Shown here piece by piece: positions 9,136-19,771 of a stretch of DNA of 62,840 bases (its first letter is position 1; the number at the start of each line of letters is the position of its first letter). This stretch comes from Seminavis robusta. Lineage: Eukaryota > Bacillariophyta > Bacillariophyceae > Naviculales > Naviculaceae. The stretch covers positions 1 through 62,840 of the forward strand of contig CAICTM010000502.1 of assembly GCA_903772945.1 (NCBI GenBank), read 5' to 3'. The translations under genes and the position numbers were made by a program. The notes under the pieces are model-generated. The model was given only the letters and a program-made list of their open reading frames with translations. It had not been told where the DNA came from and did not search any database.

Positions 9136-10470
9136 CTAGAGCTCTTCAGAGAAAACAGGATCATCTTCATCGAGCACTTCGTAGTCAGCAAAAACTGAGC
9201 CTCCTTCCACGGGAATCTGATGCTTCGTCGTCCAAAGCTGATACCAAGCACGAGCACCATCTGCAGCCAGTCCAACTGCCACTGCATTAGACGAATGCTT
9301 CACGTTGCGCCAGAGACCGTCATCATCCAAAACAATGGTCCACTCAGTCACTGAGATTACTGACGAGTCCATGGAGTAGTGATACACCATGGTTTCACTC
9401 GGTATCCAGAGTCGCATCACAGAAAAGACAATATTGTCATCTCCTTGCAGCTGGTCTCCTGGCTCCAACTTCTCGATTGAAACACTAGTTCCAGTGTCAA
9501 GGAGAATAGGTGTACCGGGCTGAAAAGCCCCCTCGGAAACAGTTTCTGTTGATGAAAGAGCTGGGGCATTCATGTCTGGGTGTCCATTGAGGCGATCCAA
9601 GATCCGGCTTTCCAAACCCCAGTTCTCGGCAAAGTCCTCCTCTTCCTCCCAGTCGGCAAACAGGGTATTGTTGATCATTATTGTATGCTTAGAACTGATC
9701 AAGTTGTAGACGAACGTTGGGGCTTGTTCATCCTCAACGGGTGTGGCAAAATCCGACTCTCCCACTGGCTTCCACCCCCCCAGCTCCTGAACAAGGTGCG
9801 ATCCTGTCACGAAGACAGAATCATTGTAGCGATGCAAAGGGTCTTCACCATCTGCGGCTAGCTTCATTACAGCCAAAATTTGTCCTCCACGATGAATGAT
9901 GGAGCCGGGATGTAGCCTCTCGATTGGAACTTGCGAGAAGTTGTCGAGCAACACTCGTTCACCAGCAGGGAAGCAGCTACCACCACCTCCCCTGCTTCCA
10001 CTACTACCACCACGGAGGAAGAAGAAACCGCCTCTGCCGCCAGAACCATCGCTGCTGTTATTCGCAACAGCCGCAAGGACAACAATAGCAAGAACAACAA
10101 TGACACAAACGGTTACAGCGACTGTCTGAGTGCTGCAGCATTCGCTTGAACCTCTCGTGGCATTGTTGGGCCGGGATGATGATGTTCCGGGGGTTCTTTT
10201 GTTTGGATTGGAGGAGTTGTTTGTGGCTGGGTCCTCCTCGTTTGCAATGCCGGGCAAGAAGCCAAAGGACGATGGCGTCTCGTTCGTTTGGGAACTTGTG
10301 GTACTCGTTGTGAAGGAAGGATCTTTGAGCTGCATTCTGATCTGTTGCGTTGGTTGGTGTTTTTGTGATCTTTTGATGGTTTTGTGAGCTTCTGAGAAAC
10401 TGTTGCAACTCCCGCGGCAAGTTCGTCTTTGCTTGAAAGAGGAGCTCGAGTCGTGACTCGGGATGTCCAT
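9136..10470 (-). CDS. membrane-anchored protein with two tandem Hint (hedgehog/intein) domains
   Basis: A 444-residue protein with a Ser/Thr/Asn-rich N-terminus, one TM segment (about 116-136) and a Gly-rich linker, then two Hint-like modules. Module 1 starts at C166 in GSCFPAGERVLLDN and keeps the hedgehog-type TxxH pair (T222, H225 in VTGSH), followed by WKPVGESDFA and the late motif SSKHTIMINNTLFAD. Module 2 starts at about 316 (FQPGTPILLD) with Ala in place of the Cys nucleophile and TEWT in place of TxxH, so it should be inactive. A shared late motif (TTKHQIPVEGGSVFAD) shows the two modules are homologous. Known Hint domains cleave or ester-link themselves. Here only module 1 could make the thioester. 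The ATG at 10470 is used; one at codon 46 is an alternative. Confidence 0.78.
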   Translation of the reverse strand: MDIPSHDSSSSFKQRRTCRGSCNSFSEAHKTIKRSQKHQPTQQIRMQLKDPSFTTSTTSSQTNETPSSFGFLPGIANEEDPATNNSSNPNKRTPGTSSSRPNNATRGSSECCSTQTVAVTVCVIVVLAIVVLAAVANNSSDGSGGRGGFFFLRGGSSGSRGGGGSCFPAGERVLLDNFSQVPIERLHPGSIIHRGGQILAVMKLAADGEDPLHRYNDSVFVTGSHLVQELGGWKPVGESDFATPVEDEQAPTFVYNLISSKHTIMINNTLFADWEEEEDFAENWGLESRILDRLNGHPDMNAPALSSTETVSEGAFQPGTPILLDTGTSVSIEKLEPGDQLQGDDNIVFSVMRLWIPSETMVYHYSMDSSVISVTEWTIVLDDDGLWRNVKHSSNAVAVGLAADGARAWYQLWTTKHQIPVEGGSVFADYEVLDEDDPVFSEEL

Positions 10471-11468
10471 AGAGCAGCAGAAAATCTTTCAAGTTCTCTC
10501 CTTCAGTCTGGGATATCGGGTGGATGCGGTGTGCTTCGAGCTCTGACTGGTTGGGAGGGTCCAAGTAGACCCAGAAGGTCAGACCAACAAGAAAGTTTTC
10601 TGGCTGCTACCCGGTACCGTCTTACGGAGTTTGGCTTCCTGTAGTTGCTTGCTTGTTTCAGGTTCACAAGTCATCGTGGGAGACAACTTGCCAAACCAAG
10701 GCTTTGTTCCATCATTTGTCTAACAGCTTTCCAAATTAGTGCAGGATCCCAACTCTTCCAGAAGTCCAAGTCGCAGAAACTCAAGCAGACTACAGCACAT
10801 TCCCTCTTAGCTGTGATGCGGCCGCTTGTAGGGACCTGTACCGTAAAAGTATCGATGGCTGTCTACTGTACGAGTACTAGCTAGTACTAATGCTGTTAAT
10901 CCAAGGCTCTTCGTCGTGACGTCGTGACCGCTTGTTTTTCAACCAGCAGAGCTAGCGGCACCGGTTCAGGACCAGGCCAGATTCGATTCACTTTTTACTT
11001 TTTAATTTTAATTAGACTAATTAAAAGTTTTCGCCTCGTCTGATGAATATTGCGCATGTAGACCTGTGATAGTATCCGGTATTCGGTATCATTGACGTCA
11101 TTCGCACAAGCTGCTACCGGGTACCCGTTGATATGCTGGCTACTGGTGCCGTTAGCAAAAGCTGCCTTCAATTAGTTTGGTATCGCACGGTTGTCGGCGC
11201 TTTGTACCGACTGCTACTAGCTAGTAGATGGCTACGATAGCATGGAATCTCTCCAATAACATGAAGGGTGAAACTGGAAGCAAGGTTAACTCTTACATAT
11301 TATATTATTAGCACGCATATTAGTAATGTAGAAAGTAGCAAGATCAAAAGCAGCGCACAGTTCGCATGCGCTATCAAAACTATAGTGATGTAGCTGTGTG
11401 TAGTGATGTAGTGGTATAGTTGCGTAGCGGCGTGGGACCGGATGACCGGATGGTCATGGGCCTACTAG
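10471..11468. other. intergenic
   Basis: No supported gene. An almost perfect AT palindrome lies at 11006-11026 (TTTTAATTAG / CTAATTAAAA), and several GTAC/CCGG palindromes are present. Confidence 0.5.
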
Positions 11469-12149
11469 CTATTCGAATGGATTCGCCCTGGAGCGTCGCG
11501 GCTTCAGAAGATTGGTCAGTCCCCTGTCCAAGGAAGCGCTGTCAGGAATTCTAGGGAGCCCATGGCTGGCACTCGCCTGCTGGTGTGTGTCTCCGAGGAA
11601 CAATCCGCGATGTATCATCACATGTTCTTGGTTAACCCTGTTCCTGCATCTCTTAGCCAGTCTCCGAGGCTTCAACGAAGGCCGACAGATGCCAGCCGGT
11701 GGACGAAGCAGAGAGGGGCGCTCTGTGTCATCGCAGGATACCGGCAGATCTGGTATCGAAGGTATCGCAGGGGCAGGGACTCTTGCGGCACGAATAGCTG
11801 TGATTACCGATGTAAGAGTCGCTGGTGTCCTATAGATGTACGATTCCTTAGGTTGGCACTTGGCATCAAGGGCGGGAGCTTCTAACGGTGTGCTCTCGTC
11901 AGAAGGGCGCCGAGGTGCTAACGCCAACGGCTGGCACCAAGGAGGAGGCGACCCCGGAGAGGAGCGATTCAATGGTGTCAACAGGCATGGTGTCAACAGA
12001 CAAGACTCCTGTTTCATCGTTTCTTGGGTTTTCATGTCAAACAAATCAGGAAGGATCGGCAAGCAAAGTCTACCCTCGGTGGAGATCGCGTCAAAGGTAT
12101 CCTTACTAGTAGTAGTAGTGGTATTGAAGTGAGGGGAGGGGATCTTCAT
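11469..12149 (-). CDS. hypothetical Pro/Ser/Arg-rich protein (doubtful)
   Basis: An ATG-to-TAG frame of 226 codons with no recognised domain. The composition (Pro, Ser, Arg) and a poly-Thr stretch near the start suggest disorder. Overlapping plus-strand frames of about 100 codons exist here, so openness may reflect base composition. It is kept because it is the longest frame in a 2.8-kb gap. Expression evidence would decide. Confidence 0.3.
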   Translation of the reverse strand: MKIPSPHFNTTTTTSKDTFDAISTEGRLCLPILPDLFDMKTQETMKQESCLLTPCLLTPLNRSSPGSPPPWCQPLALAPRRPSDESTPLEAPALDAKCQPKESYIYRTPATLTSVITAIRAARVPAPAIPSIPDLPVSCDDTERPSLLRPPAGICRPSLKPRRLAKRCRNRVNQEHVMIHRGLFLGDTHQQASASHGLPRIPDSASLDRGLTNLLKPRRSRANPFE

Positions 12150-13324
12150 CGTTGATTACAATTCTAAGGAATGGTTGTGCCTGACTGTGTCTCTTGCACT
12201 GTTGCTTTTAGACAGGGCTTCAAGTTAGACTGAGAAAGAGTGAGGCCAAAGAGAGGATCTTTGCCGTTTTTAAAAACATACTTTGGGCCAGAGTCAAGCC
12301 CTTCAACTGTGGGCACTGATTCTCATTGGCGTGTGGGGGATGATTGTGACACTGGCTCAGCACTTCAGACATCCGAACTCCACATTGATGCCTCCTTTTC
12401 GCGGGAGAATGCAAGTTTTAGTGGTCATGGAAGGAGACCTTTTTCTAAGCTTGGCACTCTGGGGAAATCAAAGGAAAACGAGAAGGTAAATATGAATGCA
12501 TTCTTCACAGACTGCGAAAAGGCTTCTGGGCCTAATCTTTTCTCCAGCATTGGCATTTGCAGTACCGGTAGCTGGCAACTGGCAACAGCAAGATGCTTGT
12601 ACAATTGACATAATATGATAATATGCGGTCCTGGAAACACGGCGTTGAAGAACAGCCGCAAAAGGTGCCCACTGGTCCACTAGAATTCTGAATTCTGAAC
12701 CAATCAAACTGACATGAGCCGGCATGTGACACTCACAGTTCACTCACGTAGGCGAGCTTTGGTCACAATCAATTGATGTAATTCGATAGGTATTCGATTG
12801 ACGTGTTCCACCACTGCTCCACCTTGACACCTGGAACATTCGCGGCGCGAGAGGAAATTGAAAAAGAAAAAACGGCAAGGCGAAGACACCAGCAAAGCTG
12901 TAAAAGGAACAAAACTTCCTTGACCGTTTGAAGCAGTTGTTGCCAAAGACCATGACACCTCCAGGGTATCAACTGAAGCTCCGAAAGTGCGTGATACAGG
13001 GAATCTTGCAACTCCAGAAGCTACAGGCAGTTCTCGGGCACAGCAAGGCCCGCTATCTAGAGCAGCGGACGTGATGCAGAGTGCAGAAGTTTGGAACAGA
13101 GCTAATGTTATGCACTTGATATGTGCAGGAGGGACATACCGGTATTAGTATGCAGTGTTGGGTTGGCACTTCGGTTCAATGAGTTCAGCCTGATTGCAAT
13201 GCAATTTCAAGTTGCCGGCACCCAGCCAGCTACCTGGTAACAACTCCTAACAGCAACTGAAGCCAATTTTAAAGAGCTAGCTAGCTATCTTACCTAAAGG
13301 TTCGGCAGAGGATTGTTTTGTATA
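12150..13324. other. intergenic
   Basis: Several overlapping frames of 60-120 codons on both strands, none with recognisable features. I see no supported gene. Confidence 0.45.
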
Positions 13325-14662
13325 TTATGGTCCCTCGCTGTCAGCCACTGTTCCACCGGAAATGAGCCTATCGGTTCCTGTCGTAGTTGCTGTAGCAGCC
13401 CAATGCGCTGGTCTAGAGGGGTCCCGTCCCAAGATCCAGTTGCTCACCTCCTGTATTAGCTGGTTCATATTGCCTTCATCACCAAATGCTGCACTCTCGT
13501 AACCTCCGGCAAACTCCTCGGCAAGCTCTCGCGGGATATCTTGCGGCAAATCTTCCAAGCCCAACTTGAAGTAGACAGGAGTCAAGTGGGTTCCTCCCAC
13601 TCCGCTGGTCGAAACTGTGCCGTCGCAACTATCGGCAAATTGAGCACTGCTATCCATATCATCTTGATCCATGACGAAGAGTCTCGTCTTTTGTTGTAGT
13701 TCGTCATCGAACTTGAGCTGAATAATTCGTTGGGTATCTTGAGCAGAAGGAGAAAAATCCAATCCGACCGCATTCAAGACGGTCTCGGCCATTCCAAAGA
13801 TCATATCAAATGCTTCGTTCGATTTGCTTTTGACAGATGGATCCATTACATCGTCACCACCGTAGTAATTTCCCCGCAACTGTTCGGCAAAAGTTCGTGC
13901 CATTTGCAGCGTCTGTCCAAATGAAAAGTTGTTGTAACTGATGAATCCCATCCCACGGTACTGTTGTTTGGTAGCCGCCACGTAGATTGTTTGTAACTTG
14001 CATCCCAAACTATGGGAGAGTGCAAAGACTGGCATGGTTTCTGGATATTGTCGTTTGGGATCATCTTGGCAGTAGAGAATGGCTCTCCGTAGTTGATCCC
14101 CCGTGGTTTTGGCCAATTCAAAATGATCCAATCCAACCGTGTAGGGGACTGTCAGAATGGCAGCATTCAGTTTGTCCGAGAGTCTTTTGAGGAATTCACT
14201 ATACGCAATTTGTGGAAATTGTCCCAATCCAGCGCCACCGACAAAAACAATGAGACAGGATGGTGAAAATGAGTTGGTTGGTTCCAGAAGATAGACAATT
14301 TCGTCGTCACTCTTTAGTGGTTGTTCAAAGGAGGCATCTTCCGCGATTTCGTCTTCTTCTTCTTTGGGCAGTACGAGTTTGGTCCATCGCGATTGTCCCG
14401 GTGCTTTTCGTTGCTGTATTTGCCATTGTTCGTCGATCCGTGCCAACGCACTGGTGAGCTCCATGCCTTTGAGCGGATTATCCTGGTTGATACCATCGTC
14501 ACTATTATTGTCATTGTTATTATTATTGGCTCTCAGCACGGATGACGACTTTTGTCTAGTAGTAGTAACGGTGTGAAGCGGGGGAAATGCCGTGACCATG
14601 AACAGCATTGTGGCCATCACGAGGAAAGCCAGCAGCGACGGGCGATGGTGGAAGCATGTCAT
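13325..14662 (-). CDS. DUF1350 family protein, predicted plastid-targeted
   Basis: A 445-residue protein of the DUF1350 family, found in cyanobacteria and plastid-bearing eukaryotes, with an alpha/beta-hydrolase-like layout. Visible marks are the glycine strand LIVFVGGAGLGQFPQIAY, the TVPYTVGLDHFELA segment, the ALSHSLGCKLQ elbow (Ser in SHSLG) and GFISYNNFSFG. The N-terminus has a hydrophobic signal peptide ending in MVTAFPPL, an A-F cleavage context of the diatom ASAFAP type, so import through the four-membrane plastid envelope is likely. An Asn/Asp-rich stretch follows. The open frame begins upstream with GTG at 14683; the first ATG is at 14662. The biochemical role of the family is not established. 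Confidence 0.85.
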   Translation of the reverse strand: MTCFHHRPSLLAFLVMATMLFMVTAFPPLHTVTTTRQKSSSVLRANNNNNDNNSDDGINQDNPLKGMELTSALARIDEQWQIQQRKAPGQSRWTKLVLPKEEEDEIAEDASFEQPLKSDDEIVYLLEPTNSFSPSCLIVFVGGAGLGQFPQIAYSEFLKRLSDKLNAAILTVPYTVGLDHFELAKTTGDQLRRAILYCQDDPKRQYPETMPVFALSHSLGCKLQTIYVAATKQQYRGMGFISYNNFSFGQTLQMARTFAEQLRGNYYGGDDVMDPSVKSKSNEAFDMIFGMAETVLNAVGLDFSPSAQDTQRIIQLKFDDELQQKTRLFVMDQDDMDSSAQFADSCDGTVSTSGVGGTHLTPVYFKLGLEDLPQDIPRELAEEFAGGYESAAFGDEGNMNQLIQEVSNWILGRDPSRPAHWAATATTTGTDRLISGGTVADSEGP

Positions 14663-15120
14663 TGTGTCGGAGGTAGATTTCACAAATTGGCTTGTTTCTG
14701 GTTCCAGGCAAGACTACAGAAGTGAGATACTTACTGGCCTACTAGCTAGTAAATGAGTGGAATGCAGCTGTATGCTAGCTTGCTAGCCACCAGTAGTAAC
14801 TACGATTCGATTTGTATTGCCACCTGTCGACGGTTAATTCGTTGTGATACCGTCATCGTGCCATCGTCGTCGATGCTGAAGTCTGAGCCCGAGAAAAATG
14901 AGACCAGAGTGACTCACAGGCACGAATGAGCTTTCGTGTTCGATCGATTCAATTCGATTCGATTCATCTCAGCCAAAATTCGGATGAAAGATCCGACATC
15001 GATGCCCTCGACTTCTTCAGCTTCTTCAGAGCAGCCTTCGTCCATGGTCCATGGTTCATGACTTGACCGACCGACAAGGTGATGAGGCTGACAATGAAGA
15101 TTATGTAGAAGGCCACAACA
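14663..15120. other. divergent intergenic region
   Basis: It lies between divergent genes and presumably holds both promoters. A palindrome-like CCATGGTCCATGG occurs near 15042-15055. Confidence 0.5.
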
Positions 15121-18100
15121 ATGACAATTACTCCAATTCCAGCGTCTTCACGACAAGCTATTCTGGAAGGATTCGTAGAATACCGATGGCAGCCTTTACA
15201 TCCTCTCAGTCAGACTCGAAAAAGAGCACGAGTTTCAACCACCTCTGCCACATCGCGCCAAGAAGTCGACCATGATGGAAACATGGACTGTCCACAAGCA
15301 GGATTCTATCTTGTTGTCAAGTCGCCATCACCATCATCCAAGATTGAGTATCTATTGTCGGTTCCGGCCAATCTACTGAAGAGTGTGTGTGATGCTGCAA
15401 GATTCCGAATCGCCCTTCGAGTAACCAGATATCATGTCATTTCCCTGCTAGCTCCAACGGAAGTTCCGCCAAGCGAAATACATGTAAGCGACACTTCATC
15501 AGACCTCTCGCGCAAGCGAAAAGCCTCCTCTCAATCAGCAGTGGAAGCAACAGTGGCTGCTGCCTTGCTGGAAGTCTACGAGGATGGACTACAATTAGTA
15601 GCAGCAATGCCACCCTGTCCAAAAACCCACGACGATGAATTCTTGTCCTTGAAACAGGTCTTCTCCCAGGAAAGGACCAAGGACGTCACGAAGGAAACTT
15701 CAAAAGGTGAAAAAAAGAAACGAAAAAACAATCGCTACAACTTGACGAGCCTGGTAGTCGATTCCATTTCACCCATTATTTACATGGACAACAATACTAC
15801 AGCATCAGAACCATTTGCCCTGATGGAACTATACGATGATGATGACAGCGAAGCAGACCAAGTCTACAGTTGTGTCGTTGTCTTTCAGGGCAGTGCCAGT
15901 CTCGTTGCTCACCAAGGAATCCTACCAGGAGACCGCATTCAACTGTGGCAAGTCAAGCGACAGCGATGGAAAATTCCAGAGGAAGTAGTGCGACGAAAGG
16001 CAGCTCTACATTTGAAACATCGAGTTCCATCTCATGTTTTTGTCGTTCAAAACGCCAACAGTATCATTTGGGATAATAACAACAGCAATCAACCAACAAC
16101 AATCATTCCATCGACTCCAGTCCCTTTGGTGTCACTGCAAGGACATATAGTATCCCGGGCAACGGCCAGCAGAGGTGACTCGCAGACTGCTACTGCAACA
16201 ACATACATTCATTCCCTCGAACTAAATGTCAATGTGACGACACAACCCCAACCGCCAGGAACACGACATGTGCTATTGCTTCTATACTATCCCATGTCAC
16301 CCTCCATGATGTTAAGCTTGCGGCGAGGGGCTATCATACAGGCACTCAACATTCATCCTATTGTCTCTCTGGCAGAGTGTCCAGAAGAAGAAGCATCTAC
16401 TTCCAAGACCATGTATTACGGGGCTTGTGTTCGGTCCACGGTCGCCCTCCTCCAGCTGCCACCCCCAGAATCCACCACGACGGCATCCTCCAATCAACAG
16501 CAGTGCTTCCCATCAAGGCCATATGCATTTCTGTCGGTACAGCGCTCGTATTGGGAATATGCCTGTCGCCAACAATTGTACAAATGGTATCATGCCAAAG
16601 GCAACTTTCAATCCACGCTGATGCGATCGAACCATGACGGCTCTTTCGCTGACCCACCACCAACAACTTTTGACGAAATTGCCAAGGTATGGTGGAATCA
16701 ACATTGTCGAATAAAAGACGGGACACGGGCGACGAAGACAAGTACACGGAATCCATACTTGGAGTTCTTTGATCACGTCTGCGACGACAGTATTGGGGAT
16801 CACGATTCCACCAACAGAGATGACGACACTGTGGAGGAGGCTCCACATATTGGTACTACTATGCCTCGTCGTGATGGATGTCATTGCTCACGGCTGAAGC
16901 ACGGGCACACGCAGCCATTGCCCTGTTGGGTTGCGCTTCATGATCTGAGAAAAGAGGGGCACCGGGTCATGCAGGAGAGGCTTCAGAATACGATCCAATA
17001 CTGCAGCACAGAAAAGGAGCACCACCAAAAGCCACAGGTTGGGTGGACTGGCTCTATTCACCTGACGCCATCACAGCTCTTGGGTGGCATTGATCGACAT
17101 GGCAACAGCACTGGCAAGGAAGATGTGAACGGATGGGGCTCGTGTGAGATTTTCACAGGGGGGTTTGTTTCCAATGGTAGCTACTTGCAAGACAGTGGGG
17201 AAAACGGGAAATGCCTTGCGTCGGCGTCACTGGCAAATGACAAGTGTGTGCTCCCCGCAACGATGATTCGAGACACTCCGTTCGCGGAGAGGCGACAGAA
17301 CCCTGTCAGTTCGAACGGACAGTCTGCTGCTTTTGCGGTTGGAAAGCTTCACGACGTAGTGGTGTCTTGTTTATGCGTGGGGATTCATACACAAACGATA
17401 GATGGGAACCAAGCCAGTGAAAACGATAATGGACAGTCCAACGATTCGACGGAACAGCCCCAAGACAGGATGCGTCATTTGGCACCTCACAGTGACTTTG
17501 CTCCAAAGAATAGGAACAACAACGGCGTTGCCAACTCCCCTACATCAGCTTTGGCGGGCGCTTGTACCATGTGGTGTACGCAAGGGTTCGTTTTCGTCAT
17601 CTCATCGCAATGCGTATTCGAAACATTGGTGCAGGTAAACGACAATCAGCCTAGGATTAACTTGTCGTCAGGAGAAACATGCTCCCAAGCAACTGTGAAG
17701 ACGTCAAATGGCCAATGTTGCGTTCCAGAAGAAGCGCAGAAGCAAAGCCCGATGTATTGCAGTGTCCAGCAAAGTTTGGAGCCCGGTGGACATCTTATTG
17801 GAGACAATGAGAGTGCGGCTATTCTGGGCATCCATGTGCGAAACAGGTTTCGACTTTCTAGGATAAGGGACAATCGATACCAAGGCTTTGTCCTGACTTT
17901 GTCTCACTTACCCGTTTCTCAGAGTGTGGAGATAGGGGGATTTGGGCATCGAGACTCGACGTTGCAGTCCATTGAAGTGAAAGCTACGGTTGAATTCAAA
18001 GACTTGAACAGCAAACGATCGTATCTGACGAGGGAAATGATGTGCATGCTACAATCCACCAGACAGTTTAGTATGGGTGACGCAACGATGTTGGCGTTGC

Positions 18101-19641
18101 CTTGGTGGCAGATTGCGGACAGCCCAGAGGTTTGCGTCTTGACTTCCAGTGGATGGGACGATGTGCTGCATCCGCAGCCCACCGCCCTGATGACGAATCC
18201 AGTCATGGTGGAGCTCTCGGTCGATGCTCTCAAAGAGCCCGATGCCCGCGGGTACCAGCGTTTTGGATGCTCCATGACTCGTATTCGTGCGCGGCTTCTA
18301 AGGTGCTCCGGGACGAAAAACTTGGAAGGCCTTCAGTTGCCGCTGGGGAGACCTGGGATTCCACGGCCAAGTAGTAGAGGATTGCTTGACGCCGTTGGTG
18401 GCCTGAAGTTCCTACCAGGAATGTTGGATCGTCGTCCTTTGAGGTATACGCCGAAACAGAACACGGTCCTTGACGGCGACCGCTGCAAACTTGCAGAACG
18501 CATGAAAGGACCGCTCATGGAGTTGTCCCCTGCTTCAGTTTCAGGCATTCCTGAGTGTCATCTGGGGGATCTTCTGAAAGCAATCTGTTTGGATTTGCAA
18601 TGTCGGCAGAGGCCCAAGAGTGCAACGACAGCCATAGGCAATCAAATTGCACCCTCACTTGTTCGAAGAGTGATTGGAGCAAGATTTCTGGGTGTCTCCT
18701 ATTGCGAAGCGCAGGCCATCTGCAGTAAGTGTTTTCGGCCACTTTGTCAACGAAAGCACCAGACAAGCAAACGAGATGGCCACAAATCCAGGCAGACAAA
18801 GAGCAAGCAAAAGGGCTGGGGCGACGATCAGAGCAAGCAAACCTTTTGGCATCATCCTCTTCCGCCGCCTGGGGCAAACGGAAGCAACAACAAGAATCCC
18901 ACATCGAAAGGTCCTCGGAAGACATCGCCTGATGCGCCCTCCAAGCCTCTCACGGCCAAGGAAGCATCAACACTAGCTTGTCCCAGCGGATGTTCAACAT
19001 CACAGTGCTATGGGGAAATCAAATGGGAATGTAGCGGCACTTTAGACGACGGCACGGGCCAAGCCAAGCTATTTGCTGAACGAGATGCCGCGAAAATGCT
19101 ACTTGCCATGGATCCTGTGACGGTTGCAATGATTGAAGAGGGGGTGTGGAAGAGCTCAACTGGTTCCGTTAGCTTCTCCAAGACAGTCCCTCCTCCGTCT
19201 CACCTAGCCAAGGCAGTAGATGGTGCCAATTTCATGTTCAACGCTCGGGAAAAGGAGCGCAAGGAGTATCAGAAACGACAAAGGGCTAGCAGGAAATCAT
19301 CTGCAGCAACCAGCGAACGGAACGAGATACTTCAATTGCTGGATCCAGTGGACCGATCATCGTACTTGATGTTTCAAGAATGCCGCAAACCAAGGCAAGT
19401 TTGTGAGATGGATATCCTAGTTCGCTGCAAGCCGCTGGCGGACACTGCTGTGCACTTGAATCATACGGAGATTGACGTGATTTCTCCTGGAAAGCACAAG
19501 GGTTCCTGTTCTACCCATTCTGGGACGACCTATTCGTTATTGCCATTGAAGCTGAATTTGGTGGATTGCTGCCTTCCCTCGGGACGTGATTCTAATGATG
19601 TTGTCGAATCGACCTGGGCCATGGTAAGATCTTCTTTGTAA
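15121..19641 (+). CDS. large OB-fold / zinc-ribbon protein resembling CTC1 of the CST telomere complex
   Basis: An uninterrupted 1506-codon frame. The C-terminal third has the clearest signal. A CSKC...CPSGC zinc-ribbon-like insertion (about 1200-1300) is followed by IKWECSGTLDDGTGQAKLF and AAKMLLAM, the form of a zinc-ribbon OB-fold like the C-terminal OB domains of RPA70 and CTC1. Upstream, GDRIQLWQVKRQRWKIP (about 280) and a LLLLYYPMSP...LRRGAIIQALN segment (about 385) also read like OB-fold strands. Size, several OB folds and the C-terminal zinc OB fit CTC1, the large CST subunit that works with pol alpha-primase at telomeres. Sequence identity is low, so another multi-OB replication or repair protein is possible. 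ATG at 15121 is the first in frame. Confidence 0.5.
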   Translation: MTITPIPASSRQAILEGFVEYRWQPLHPLSQTRKRARVSTTSATSRQEVDHDGNMDCPQAGFYLVVKSPSPSSKIEYLLSVPANLLKSVCDAARFRIALRVTRYHVISLLAPTEVPPSEIHVSDTSSDLSRKRKASSQSAVEATVAAALLEVYEDGLQLVAAMPPCPKTHDDEFLSLKQVFSQERTKDVTKETSKGEKKKRKNNRYNLTSLVVDSISPIIYMDNNTTASEPFALMELYDDDDSEADQVYSCVVVFQGSASLVAHQGILPGDRIQLWQVKRQRWKIPEEVVRRKAALHLKHRVPSHVFVVQNANSIIWDNNNSNQPTTIIPSTPVPLVSLQGHIVSRATASRGDSQTATATTYIHSLELNVNVTTQPQPPGTRHVLLLLYYPMSPSMMLSLRRGAIIQALNIHPIVSLAECPEEEASTSKTMYYGACVRSTVALLQLPPPESTTTASSNQQQCFPSRPYAFLSVQRSYWEYACRQQLYKWYHAKGNFQSTLMRSNHDGSFADPPPTTFDEIAKVWWNQHCRIKDGTRATKTSTRNPYLEFFDHVCDDSIGDHDSTNRDDDTVEEAPHIGTTMPRRDGCHCSRLKHGHTQPLPCWVALHDLRKEGHRVMQERLQNTIQYCSTEKEHHQKPQVGWTGSIHLTPSQLLGGIDRHGNSTGKEDVNGWGSCEIFTGGFVSNGSYLQDSGENGKCLASASLANDKCVLPATMIRDTPFAERRQNPVSSNGQSAAFAVGKLHDVVVSCLCVGIHTQTIDGNQASENDNGQSNDSTEQPQDRMRHLAPHSDFAPKNRNNNGVANSPTSALAGACTMWCTQGFVFVISSQCVFETLVQVNDNQPRINLSSGETCSQATVKTSNGQCCVPEEAQKQSPMYCSVQQSLEPGGHLIGDNESAAILGIHVRNRFRLSRIRDNRYQGFVLTLSHLPVSQSVEIGGFGHRDSTLQSIEVKATVEFKDLNSKRSYLTREMMCMLQSTRQFSMGDATMLALPWWQIADSPEVCVLTSSGWDDVLHPQPTALMTNPVMVELSVDALKEPDARGYQRFGCSMTRIRARLLRCSGTKNLEGLQLPLGRPGIPRPSSRGLLDAVGGLKFLPGMLDRRPLRYTPKQNTVLDGDRCKLAERMKGPLMELSPASVSGIPECHLGDLLKAICLDLQCRQRPKSATTAIGNQIAPSLVRRVIGARFLGVSYCEAQAICSKCFRPLCQRKHQTSKRDGHKSRQTKSKQKGWGDDQSKQTFWHHPLPPPGANGSNNKNPTSKGPRKTSPDAPSKPLTAKEASTLACPSGCSTSQCYGEIKWECSGTLDDGTGQAKLFAERDAAKMLLAMDPVTVAMIEEGVWKSSTGSVSFSKTVPPPSHLAKAVDGANFMFNAREKERKEYQKRQRASRKSSAATSERNEILQLLDPVDRSSYLMFQECRKPRQVCEMDILVRCKPLADTAVHLNHTEIDVISPGKHKGSCSTHSGTTYSLLPLKLNLVDCCLPSGRDSNDVVESTWAMVRSSL

Positions 19642-19771
19642 AAGGAAGAATAAACTAGATTATCTAGTGGATATTGCGCTGTTGTGGATGATTGTACTGT
19701 ATACCATACTGCCAGGCTGCTGAAAGATTGCCTTTTTTGAAAATAGGTATTGATTGTAGTATTCATTTTCT

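Noticed and set aside
10058-10564. Minus-strand 168-codon frame overlapping the start of the Hint gene
   Set aside because: It overlaps the Hint frame out of phase. The Hint frame carries the TM segment and domains, so this is probably a shadow, though it could include a 5' leader.
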